Source of the DNA: Clostridia bacterium
GTDB taxonomy: Bacteria > Bacillota > Clostridia > Christensenellales > UBA1242
Assembly: GCA_009929275.1 (NCBI GenBank)
Contig: SAAW01000011.1
Span: 1-36,565, forward strand
Reading direction: 5' to 3'
DNA length: 36,565 nt
This document shows, one piece after another, positions 18,300 through 26,113 of this stretch; position 1 is the stretch's first letter; the number at the start of each line of letters is the position of its first letter. The translations under genes and the position numbers were made by a program. The notes below the pieces were generated by a model. That model did not search any database. It saw only the letters and a list, made by a program, of their open reading frames with translations, and was not told where the DNA came from.

Positions 18300-18956
18300 T
18301 TACATTGATTTTAAGTCTTTAACTGTCTTTTCAAGGTTTTTGCTTGAAAAAAGAAAGTTGCCCATAACAACCATTTTCACATTCTTTTCTTTAAGTTTCA
18401 CAATGTTTTCACTGTTCACCCCACCGTCCACTTCAATCACGATTTCCAGTTTTTGACATTTTAGATAAGCGTTAATCTTGGCTAGTCGCTCATATGTTTG
18501 AAGCAAAAACTCCTGCCCACTTTTGCCCGGCGTGACGCTCATCACAAGAAGCAAGTCGCAAAAAGGAATGAGGGGGAGAATGTCGGCTACGGGCGTTTCT
18601 GGCTTAAAACTAAGCCCCGCAAAACAGCCTTTTTTACGAATGTTTGACAAGACTTTTATCAACTTATCCTTATTTTTGAACACTTCAAAATGCACGGTGA
18701 GAATGTTCGCTCCCGCTTTAATATACTTTTTATATATCTTTTCAGGGCTCAAAGTCATCAAATGCACATCAAGCGGTTTTGTGGTCTGTTTTTTAATCTC
18801 AATAACGGTTTTATGAGAAAAAGTCTTTGCTGTCACAAACTCCCCGTCCATAACGTCGCAGTGGATATAGTCGACATCTGTGTCGTTCAATCTCTCAATA
18901 TATTCGTGCAAGTCTTCCAATTTTGGAGGGTTTGTGGATGCTGAAATTAACATCAT
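18300..18956 (-). CDS. rpe: Ribulose-phosphate 3-epimerase
   Basis: Interconverts ribulose-5-phosphate and xylulose-5-phosphate in the pentose phosphate pathway. It is a 218-residue TIM barrel with HCDVMDGEFV (metal His and catalytic Asp, about 33-42), DVHLM (about 63-67), LTVHFE (about 86-91) and the second catalytic Asp in VDGGVN (about 176-181). The phosphate loop reads SVTPGKSGQEF where the family commonly has TVNPGFGGQ, and the N-terminus reads SASTNPP rather than SPSILSAD. It is therefore a somewhat divergent member, but all catalytic positions are present. The ATG overlaps the rlmN stop (ATGA), so translation is probably coupled. It is the last gene of the rpoZ-to-rpe run. Confidence 0.88.
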   Translation of the reverse strand: MMLISASTNPPKLEDLHEYIERLNDTDVDYIHCDVMDGEFVTAKTFSHKTVIEIKKQTTKPLDVHLMTLSPEKIYKKYIKAGANILTVHFEVFKNKDKLIKVLSNIRKKGCFAGLSFKPETPVADILPLIPFCDLLLVMSVTPGKSGQEFLLQTYERLAKINAYLKCQKLEIVIEVDGGVNSENIVKLKEKNVKMVVMGNFLFSSKNLEKTVKDLKSM

Positions 18957-20002
18957 TTTTCTTCTTCCTTTTTGATGAATTTTCTTCTTAGTTGACCGCA
19001 GGCGCCGTCGATGTCACCTCCCAAACTTCTTCTGGTGGTGACATTAATGCCATAAGATTTCAGCACTTTTGCGAAGTTGTCAATGACTTCTGGTTTGCAA
19101 CTTTTAAAATTGTTTTCTTTCACTTCGTTTAGGTTGATAAGGTTCACAATGCAGTTTAATTTGCTGAGTTTTTTGGCAAGTTCGAGTGCGTGTTCTTTTT
19201 TTGAATTGACATTATTAATCATAATGTATTCAAACAAAATTCGTCTGTTTGTCTTTTCAAAATAATATTTGCAAGCAGAAAGTAAGTCATTCATTTTATA
19301 TGCTTTTGAAATGGGCATAATCTCACTTCTAACTGTGTCGTTTGGTGCGTGGAGAGAAAGACAAAGGTTAATCTGCCTGCCACTGTCGGCGAGTTCATAA
19401 ATTTTATCCACTAGACCGCAAGTGGAAAGAGAGATATTCCTTTCGCTGAAATAAAGTCCGTGTTTGTCTGTTGCCAAGGCTAAAAACTTCATTATATTGT
19501 CATAGTTGTCAAGCGGTTCGCCACTGCCCATAAGCACAATGTTTGTCACTTTTCGTTCTTTAATGTCACCCAAAAGATGCTTGTTTGCCACAATTACCTG
19601 AGCCATAATCTCTCCGCCTGTTAGGTTACGGACAAGCCCGTCCAGCCCCGAAGCACAAAATTTGCAACCCATTCGACAGCCAACTTGCGTGGAAACACAA
19701 AGGGTGTGCCCGAACTTATAACTCATCAAAACACCTTCAATGATGTTGCCGTCTGCAAGTTTGAATAAAAATTTCTGTGTGCCATCTGTGGACTTTTTCA
19801 CCGTTTCAATTTGCACAGGTTTGTCTTCAAAACTCTCCCCCAATTTGGCAATCAATTCCTTTGAAATGGTGGTGATTTCGTCAAGAGTTTTGCCATTTTG
19901 CAGTTCATAAAAAATCTGCTCAGCACGATATTTTGGCTGATTAAGTTTCACTAATAATTCTTTTAACTCATCAATGCTTTTGCTTAAAATGTCTTCTTTC
20001 AT
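18953..20002 (-). CDS. rlmN: Dual-specificity RNA methyltransferase RlmN
   Basis: Radical-SAM enzyme that methylates C2 of A2503 in 23S rRNA and of A37 in some tRNAs. It has 349 residues, the family length. The N-terminal helical accessory domain (about 1-90) is followed by the 4Fe-4S motif CRMGCKFC (Cys109, Cys113, Cys116), then MGSGEPLDNYDN (SAM binding) and SLHAPND. The C-terminal RRSLGGDIDGACGQL carries the cysteine (about 337) used in the methyl-transfer mechanism. AAAGGGAAAA precedes the ATG. It lies between fmt and rpe; the rsmB gene often present just upstream is absent. Confidence 0.97.
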   Translation of the reverse strand: MKEDILSKSIDELKELLVKLNQPKYRAEQIFYELQNGKTLDEITTISKELIAKLGESFEDKPVQIETVKKSTDGTQKFLFKLADGNIIEGVLMSYKFGHTLCVSTQVGCRMGCKFCASGLDGLVRNLTGGEIMAQVIVANKHLLGDIKERKVTNIVLMGSGEPLDNYDNIMKFLALATDKHGLYFSERNISLSTCGLVDKIYELADSGRQINLCLSLHAPNDTVRSEIMPISKAYKMNDLLSACKYYFEKTNRRILFEYIMINNVNSKKEHALELAKKLSKLNCIVNLINLNEVKENNFKSCKPEVIDNFAKVLKSYGINVTTRRSLGGDIDGACGQLRRKFIKKEEEK

Positions 20003-20075
20003 TTTTCCCTTTTTCTTTTTTCACTTTTGTTTCACTTGTTTTCGATTGTTTTAAGTTCTATATTTTAAAAAATTT

Positions 20076-21020
20076 TTAAAGTTGTGTTTTTTCATCTATC
20101 TTTTTGCCGTTTAAAAAGGCTGTCGATTTCATTTGTTTCCCGTTTTGCGGTTGAATGACGTCAAGCAGAATAAGTCCGTCCTCGCATTTCACAACAAGCC
20201 CCGTTTTTCCGCTACTTTTCACCACTTGTCCATTTTTAAATTTGCTCAAATCTAGCCCCCAAATATTCTCCGCTTTTGTGACTTTAAACACTTTAAGTTT
20301 TTCATCATCGACTTGCACCCAAGCCACAGGCCAAGGATTAAGACCTCTGACAAAGTTTTCAATTTGAAAGACAGATTTTGTGAAATCTATCTTTGCCATT
20401 TCCTTACTCAGCATTGGAAAATATGAAGACTCCTCTTCATTTTGAGGAGTAAATGTAACTTCGTTTTTTTCAAGTTTAAAAAGAGTTTCCACCAAGAGTT
20501 CTCCACCGAGTTCGGCTAATCTTGCAGACAGTTCTTCCACATTTTCGTCTTTCAAAATTGTCGTTTCTTCTTTTGAAATCATATCTCCCGTGTCCAGCCC
20601 AAGTGCCGTCTTCATAATGGTGACTCCCGTCGTTTTTTCAACGTTAATGATAGCCCAATTTATAGGGCAACTGCCACGATATTTCGGAAGAAGCGATGCG
20701 TGGACATTAATCACGCCATATGGGGCAAGTTCTAAAATATTTTGCCTCAAAATCTGCCCAAAACTTGCTGTGACAAGCACATCTGGCGAAAAAGATTTCA
20801 CCGCGTCGAAACCTTCCTTACTGATGCTTTTAAACTGCAAAACAGGAATGTTGTTTTTTTCAGCAAAAAATTTGACAGGACAGCAATTTATCTTTTGCCC
20901 TCTGCCACATTCTTTGTCGAGATTTGTGCAAACGCAAACGACTTTATGCTTGCTTTCAAGCAATTTTTTAAGCACAACAAGCGAGAAGTTGCTTGAACCT
21001 AAAAAAGCGACTTTCATCAT
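20076..21020 (-). CDS. fmt: Methionyl-tRNA formyltransferase
   Basis: Formylates initiator Met-tRNA using 10-formyl-tetrahydrofolate. The 314-residue protein has an N-terminal formyltransferase domain with KVAFLGSSNFS, the catalytic Asn and His in INVHASLLPKYRGSCPINW (about 104-122) and the catalytic Asp in GLDTGDM (about 141-147). The C-terminal domain (about 205-310) has RGLNPWPVAW and binds tRNA. The start overlaps the def stop (ATGATGA); an ATG three bases downstream is equally possible. The def-fmt pairing, enzymes that remove and add the formyl group, is the standard bacterial order. Confidence 0.97.
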   Translation of the reverse strand: MMKVAFLGSSNFSLVVLKKLLESKHKVVCVCTNLDKECGRGQKINCCPVKFFAEKNNIPVLQFKSISKEGFDAVKSFSPDVLVTASFGQILRQNILELAPYGVINVHASLLPKYRGSCPINWAIINVEKTTGVTIMKTALGLDTGDMISKEETTILKDENVEELSARLAELGGELLVETLFKLEKNEVTFTPQNEEESSYFPMLSKEMAKIDFTKSVFQIENFVRGLNPWPVAWVQVDDEKLKVFKVTKAENIWGLDLSKFKNGQVVKSSGKTGLVVKCEDGLILLDVIQPQNGKQMKSTAFLNGKKIDEKTQL

Positions 21021-21463
21021 TTTTTTCCTTTCAATAAATCGATGTATAAAATGCCGTTTAAGTGGTCGTTTTCGTGAAGAATTGCCCGTGCCAAAAAATC
21101 ACTTCCCGAAAGGGTTATTTTGTTGCCAAATCTATCCACAAATTCAACTATGACAAACTTTGGACGCGTGACGTCTGCATATTTTCCGGGGATACTAAGA
21201 CACCCTTCTTGCCCACATTGATTGCCACTTGTTTTGAGAATTTTTGGATTGATTACTTCAAAAAAATTGTTGTTTACATAGACAATAAACACGCGTTTTA
21301 AAACGCCCACTTGTGGAGCAGCAAGCCCAACTCCCTCTTTCGACAATAGCGTTTGCTTCATATCGTCAAGCAAGTTCCAAAGATTTTCGTCAAATTTGGA
21401 AACAGGTTTACAGACTTTGTGTAAAATTTCATTTTCAAATGTTAAAATTTTTAATGTTGACAT
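21017..21463 (-). CDS. def: Peptide deformylase
   Basis: Metalloenzyme that removes the N-formyl group from nascent proteins. The 148-residue protein carries all three family motifs: GVGLAAPQ (44-51), EGCLS (86-90, metal ligand Cys88) and HENDH (130-134, ligands His130 and His134, catalytic Glu131). The short C-terminus ending LLKGKK resembles type 1 enzymes. A purine-rich ribosome site (AAAGGAAAAAAATG) lies before the ATG. It is coupled to fmt by an ATGA overlap and lies downstream of priA. Confidence 0.97.
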   Translation of the reverse strand: MSTLKILTFENEILHKVCKPVSKFDENLWNLLDDMKQTLLSKEGVGLAAPQVGVLKRVFIVYVNNNFFEVINPKILKTSGNQCGQEGCLSIPGKYADVTRPKFVIVEFVDRFGNKITLSGSDFLARAILHENDHLNGILYIDLLKGKK

Positions 21464-21583
21464 TTTTTTCCTTTTTTAATTTTTCATTTTTTTATTTTTC
21501 TTTAATTTATTCTATGATGATATTACAGTGATTTTTTTAAAACAATAATATATTATCACAAAAAGATTATAATTGCAATTTTA

Positions 21584-23770
21584 CTAACTTAAATTTTGCG
21601 GGTCATTTTCCACAAAAACTGACACCCCGTTTCTCGTCATAGTGTCGCAAATCTCATATATTTTTGGAATAAGCACACTTTCACTTCTCTTCACAATCCT
21701 GAGCATAATTTGAAAACGAAACTTTTTTTCAATTCGTTTTCGTGGGCATTTCATTGCCGAAAGATAGACAAAATCGCCACTAAATTTTTCTTTTAGTTCT
21801 TTGATTTTTGTGAAAATTGCATGGGTTTCTTCTTCCGCTTTTTTTTCAAATTCGCTCATAACAAGCACCCGAAGAAGACTCACAAAGGGCGGGAAATGTG
21901 CCACTTCACGCAAGGAGATTTCCTTTTTGAAAAATGCACCATAGTCATATGTGCTGGCACAGCGATAGGCAAAATGCTTTGGATAGTATGTCTGCAAAAT
22001 CACTTTGCCTTCGCTTTCGCTCCGCCCCGCCCTGCCGGACACTTGGGTGATGAGCGAAAAAGTGCGTTCAATGGCACGATAGTCACTGACATTTAGGCTG
22101 ACATCTGCGTCCACAATCCCCACCAAAGTGACATTATTGAAGTCGTGACCTTTTGCAATCATCTGCGTTCCCACCAAAATGGAGGGAGAAGTATGGTTGA
22201 AATTTTCGAGAATGTCAATGTAAGAATTTTTGTTTTGCGTGGAGTCGTTGTCAAGTCTGAAAATGGGGACTTCAAACATATTTTTGAGTTCTTCCACCAC
22301 TCTTTGAGTGCCAACTGCGCCAAAACGAATGGACGGACTTCCACACTTTGGACATTTGGTAAGGGCTTTATACCGCTTGTTGCAATAGTGACATTTGAGC
22401 ATATTATCTTCTTTATGATAGACAAGCGACACGTCGCAATCCTCGCATTTTGGCACATAACCACATTCCCGACACATCACAAAAGAGGAAAAACCTCGCC
22501 TGTTGATGAAAATCATCGCTTGGTGACCAGCCTTAATGCAGTTGTCCAGTTCGTTCAAAAATTTTTGCGAAAAGACTCCCGTGTTGCCAGACCTAATCTC
22601 GCCTAACATATCCACAATCTCTATGGCAGGAAGTTCCTTTTCGTTTGCTCTGTTTGTCAAACGAATAATCCTATATTCGCCCTGTTTTGCAAGATAAAAA
22701 CTCTCCACACTCGGCGTGGCACTGCCCAAAATGAGCGGGCAATTGTTGAGATATGCAATGTATCTCGCCACTTCGTGAGTGTGAAAACGCGGGTTGCTTT
22801 CGCTGTAATAACTGCTGTCGTGCTCTTCGTCGATGACGATTATTCCCACATTTTGAATGGGAGCAAAGATGCAAGAACGCGCACCAATTGCAATCTTCGC
22901 TTTGCCGTCTTTCAATCTGTTCCACTCGTCAAACCGCTCACCTTGTGACAGCGAACTGTGCAAAATGGCAACGGTGTCGCCAAAGGCATTTTTAAAGCGA
23001 GCGAACATTTGCGGTGTGAGAGAAATCTCTGGCACAAGCATAATGGCAGTCTTCCCTTTTCTCAACGCGTCTTGAATGCAATTTATATAGACTTCCGTTT
23101 TGCCACTTCCCGTGACTCCGTGAAGAAGAAAAGTTTGATATTTGCTCTTTATTATCGTATCAATCGCATCAATTTGTTGCGAATTTAGGACGATATCCTT
23201 TTTTTCAACTTTAAATTTGTTTTCAGGGCTTCTGTTTTCGTGCAAATAATATTTTGAAACATATCCTTTTTCAATCAAAGTTTTGAGAGGTGAAAGTCCA
23301 AATTTTGATGAAATTTCACTCTGTTTTGCCTCATTTTTTTCTTGCAAAAAAAGCAGGATTTCAAGTTGTTTTTTTGCTGATTTTGAAAGATTTGGCAAAG
23401 TGTCAACGTTAAGTTTAACATATTCCGTCATCTTCGCTTTAATTTTGCCACTTTTTGAAAAAGGCGGAAGAAAAAGTTTTATGGCGTCGCCAAGCCGAAT
23501 GTAGAATTTATTTTGCATAAAAAAACAAACCTTCACCATATTTTCAGATAGTAAAGGCTGTTTGTCTTCTTTTTTTATGATTTCTTTCAGTTTTGAGGAG
23601 TCGTAAGTCGAAGTATCTTTTGTGCTCACAATGTAACCGTCAATTTTTCTGTTCCCAAACGGGACGAAAACTCTCTCTCCAACAGTGACTTTCATTTCGT
23701 TTGGAACGACATAGTCAAAAGGTTTGCCAGCAATCTTAGACTCCACATTAACTATCACTTCGGCTATCAT
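21584..23770 (-). CDS. priA: Primosomal replication-restart helicase PriA
   Basis: 3'-5' DNA helicase that reloads the replisome at collapsed forks. It has 728 residues, in the family range. An N-terminal DNA-binding domain (about 1-105) is followed by a winged-helix region (about 130-180), Walker A GVTGSGKT (218-225) and DEEH (313-316). The split zinc-binding insert contains four CxxC pairs, including CRECGY, CEDCD, CHYCN and CPKCGS (about 435-480). Helicase motifs V-VI include ILVGTQMIAKGHDF and TQVSGRAGR. AAAGGAAT sits before the ATG. It follows rpoZ by 20 bp; the coaBC gene often between them is missing. Confidence 0.97.
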   Translation of the reverse strand: MIAEVIVNVESKIAGKPFDYVVPNEMKVTVGERVFVPFGNRKIDGYIVSTKDTSTYDSSKLKEIIKKEDKQPLLSENMVKVCFFMQNKFYIRLGDAIKLFLPPFSKSGKIKAKMTEYVKLNVDTLPNLSKSAKKQLEILLFLQEKNEAKQSEISSKFGLSPLKTLIEKGYVSKYYLHENRSPENKFKVEKKDIVLNSQQIDAIDTIIKSKYQTFLLHGVTGSGKTEVYINCIQDALRKGKTAIMLVPEISLTPQMFARFKNAFGDTVAILHSSLSQGERFDEWNRLKDGKAKIAIGARSCIFAPIQNVGIIVIDEEHDSSYYSESNPRFHTHEVARYIAYLNNCPLILGSATPSVESFYLAKQGEYRIIRLTNRANEKELPAIEIVDMLGEIRSGNTGVFSQKFLNELDNCIKAGHQAMIFINRRGFSSFVMCRECGYVPKCEDCDVSLVYHKEDNMLKCHYCNKRYKALTKCPKCGSPSIRFGAVGTQRVVEELKNMFEVPIFRLDNDSTQNKNSYIDILENFNHTSPSILVGTQMIAKGHDFNNVTLVGIVDADVSLNVSDYRAIERTFSLITQVSGRAGRSESEGKVILQTYYPKHFAYRCASTYDYGAFFKKEISLREVAHFPPFVSLLRVLVMSEFEKKAEEETHAIFTKIKELKEKFSGDFVYLSAMKCPRKRIEKKFRFQIMLRIVKRSESVLIPKIYEICDTMTRNGVSVFVENDPQNLS

Positions 23771-23790
23771 AATATTCCTTTATAACTCTT

Positions 23791-24003
23791 TTATTTTGTT
23801 GTTTCGTCTCCAATCTTTAAGGCAATAATCTTGTTTGAATAGATTTCTTTACATGCCAAAGAAATTGATTTTTCAGGAGAATTTTCAATTACTTCTGGGA
23901 TTTCTTTTTCAAGTTCTTTTGCCCTTTTTGACACGAGATTGGTGAGAATATATTCGTTTCCAACCTTTTTCTTCAATTCTTCGATAGGTGGGTCGATCAT
24001 CAT
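23791..24003 (-). CDS. rpoZ: RNA polymerase omega subunit
   Basis: Small subunit that helps assemble RNA polymerase by binding beta-prime. I place the start at the ATG at 24003 (MMIDPPIEELKKKVGNEY), giving 70 residues, because the frame upstream has no family similarity and AAAGGAAG lies about 10 nt before it. Family hallmarks are the N-terminal PPIEEL, the segment NEYILTNLVSKRAKEL and a C-terminal ACKEIYSNKI. It is the first gene of the rpoZ-priA-def-fmt-rlmN-rpe run; gmk, its usual upstream neighbour, is replaced by ligA. Confidence 0.9.
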   Translation of the reverse strand: MMIDPPIEELKKKVGNEYILTNLVSKRAKELEKEIPEVIENSPEKSISLACKEIYSNKIIALKIGDETTK

Positions 24004-24157
24004 AATAAAATTACTTCCTTTTTGTTTTGCTATTTTGCAGTTTATCACACAAAACGCACTTTTGCAAGAATATTTTGATTGTTTAAAACATTGTTTTTTG
24101 CTTTCTAATCAATATTTTTAGTCATAAAATTGCTAAAATATGTGCTTTAAAATTTTT

Positions 24158-26113
24158 TTAAAGGTGGCTTTCAAACTCATATTCGGTGAGGACGGCGACT
24201 TTAAACTGCTTTGCTTTTTCAAGTTTACTGCCGGCGTCAGTGCCTGCTATGACATAGTCGGTGTTTTTGGACACACTGCCCACGACGCTTCCGCCAAGAT
24301 TTTCTATAATCGCGGTGGCTTCGTTGCGTTTAAATTTTTCCAAGGTGCCTGTTAAGACGAACTTTTTATTATAGAAAAAGTTTTCCTTATCAATTTCAAT
24401 CATCTCTTCTTCAAGGATATTCACGCCAAAACTTTTTAGTTTTTCAATCTCCAAAATGTTTTTTTCATCGCTGAAAAAGTTCAAAATACTTTTTGCAACA
24501 ATGTCGCCAATGTCTTTGACTTCAATGAGATCAATATAACTTGCGTTTAAAATATTTTTAAGGGTTCCAAATTTCTTCACCAAATCTTTGGCAGTTTTCT
24601 CACCGACATTTTCGATGGAAAGTGAATTTATAAAATTTTTTAATTTGCAATTTTTGCTTTTTTCAATGCTAGACAAAAGGTTTGAAATCTTTTTTTCCTT
24701 AAATCCTTCCAGTCCTTTTAGGTCTGAGTTTTTCAAAGAATATAGGTCCGAAAAACTTCTAATGGCACAGAATTCGTATAAAATTTGGGCAATTTTGTCG
24801 CTTAACCCTTCAATGTTCATACAATTTCTCGTGGCAAAATATGAGATTTTGGCGACAACTTTGTCTTTGCAATCTTCATTTTCGCAAAAAAGGTTTGGAC
24901 CAACTTCAACAAGTGGACCTTTGCAAGAAGGGCAAAAAATGGGTTTTTCAATCTCTTTTGAGTCGTCGTTATCGTGCGCTAAGCCCAGAATTTCGGGAAT
25001 AACTTCGTTGCTTCTTCTCACAAAAACAAGGCTATTTATTTTCAACTTTTTCCGCATTATTTCTTCATAGTTGTTAAGAGTTGCTCGGCTGACTGTTGCC
25101 CCTGCAAGTTCCACTTCGTCGATGACTGCCGTTGGAGTGACTTTCCCCGTCCTGCCAACATTCCAAATGACATCTCTCAAAATTGTTGAAAGTTCCACTG
25201 GAGCAAATTTATAGGCAATCGCCCATTTTGGAAATTTGGCTGTAAATCCCAGTTCTTCCCTGTCTTTTAAGTTGTTTAGTTTAAGCACAAGCCCATCAAT
25301 TTGAATGTCAAGCGTCGACCTTGTCTTATCAACTTCTCTCGCAACTTCGGCGATTTCTTCAATGTTAGAGCAGATTTTGAAAAGTTTGCCCGTAAGGAAT
25401 TTGTTGTCTTTCAAAAAGTTTTGAACATCAACTTGCGTCTTAATTGCCACATTATCAGTGGAGATTATGTCATAGAAAACGACGTCAAGATTGCGTTTTG
25501 CCGTCACTTTCGGGTCAAGATTTCTTATCGCCCCCGCCACGGCATTTCTTGCATTTTTGAGTTTTTCCTGTGCTGTTTTGTTGTATTTTTCAAGGTTCAT
25601 AAGGGTGATGACACCCTCACCTGCCAAAGTGACTTCGCCCTTATATTGAATTTCAAGCGGGACAGATTTTATGGTTTTAACCTGCTCCGTCACGTCCTCT
25701 CCCACAAGTCCGTTGCCACGAGTGGACGCCTGAACGAGTTGCCCATTTTCATATTTTGCGATTATCCTAAGTCCGTCAAATTTGTATTCAAGAGTGAACT
25801 GTGGATTTGGCACAAAGGCTTTCACATCGTTCAAAAATTTTTCAAGTCCATCTTCATCGTTACACTTGTTAAGGCTGTAGAGTTGGACTTTATGCTCAAC
25901 TTTTTGAAAGCATTCAAGGACTTCTCCGCCAACTCGCCTTGTGGGTGACGACGCAAGGACAATTCCCGTCTTATTTTCAATCTCCACGAGTTCATCATAA
26001 AGTTTGTCGTAGTCGTAGTCTGCGACGATTGGATGCTCCAAAACATAGTAGTTATAGGCATATTCGTTTAGTAACCTAACGAGATATTCTTGCCTAGTTT
26101 CCTTTTCTTCCAC
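24158..26113 (-). CDS. ligA: NAD-dependent DNA ligase LigA
   Basis: Seals nicks in DNA during replication and repair. The 651-residue protein has the full set of domains: an N-terminal Ia domain with YDKLYDEL, an adenylation domain with KFDG (catalytic Lys111), an OB fold, a four-cysteine zinc finger (CPSC and CENEDC, about 395-420), helix-hairpin-helix repeats (about 440-560) and a C-terminal BRCT domain (about 575-651). The start is a GTG at 26113 that shares one base with the pcrA TAG stop; GAGGAG lies 8 nt before it. The pcrA-ligA pair is a common Bacillota arrangement. Confidence 0.97.
   Translation of the reverse strand: MEEKETRQEYLVRLLNEYAYNYYVLEHPIVADYDYDKLYDELVEIENKTGIVLASSPTRRVGGEVLECFQKVEHKVQLYSLNKCNDEDGLEKFLNDVKAFVPNPQFTLEYKFDGLRIIAKYENGQLVQASTRGNGLVGEDVTEQVKTIKSVPLEIQYKGEVTLAGEGVITLMNLEKYNKTAQEKLKNARNAVAGAIRNLDPKVTAKRNLDVVFYDIISTDNVAIKTQVDVQNFLKDNKFLTGKLFKICSNIEEIAEVAREVDKTRSTLDIQIDGLVLKLNNLKDREELGFTAKFPKWAIAYKFAPVELSTILRDVIWNVGRTGKVTPTAVIDEVELAGATVSRATLNNYEEIMRKKLKINSLVFVRRSNEVIPEILGLAHDNDDSKEIEKPIFCPSCKGPLVEVGPNLFCENEDCKDKVVAKISYFATRNCMNIEGLSDKIAQILYEFCAIRSFSDLYSLKNSDLKGLEGFKEKKISNLLSSIEKSKNCKLKNFINSLSIENVGEKTAKDLVKKFGTLKNILNASYIDLIEVKDIGDIVAKSILNFFSDEKNILEIEKLKSFGVNILEEEMIEIDKENFFYNKKFVLTGTLEKFKRNEATAIIENLGGSVVGSVSKNTDYVIAGTDAGSKLEKAKQFKVAVLTEYEFESHL

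Noticed and set aside
24004-24048. Longer rpoZ start at 24048 (MINCKIAKQKG)
   Set aside because: The extra 15 residues do not resemble omega N-termini, and the AAAGGAAG ribosome site lies inside them, right for the ATG at 24003.
24039-24067. Possible rpoZ promoter (TTGCAA, 17 bp, TAAACT)
   Set aside because: Both boxes are weak matches in AT-rich DNA, and ligA read-through could transcribe rpoZ; not strong enough to list.
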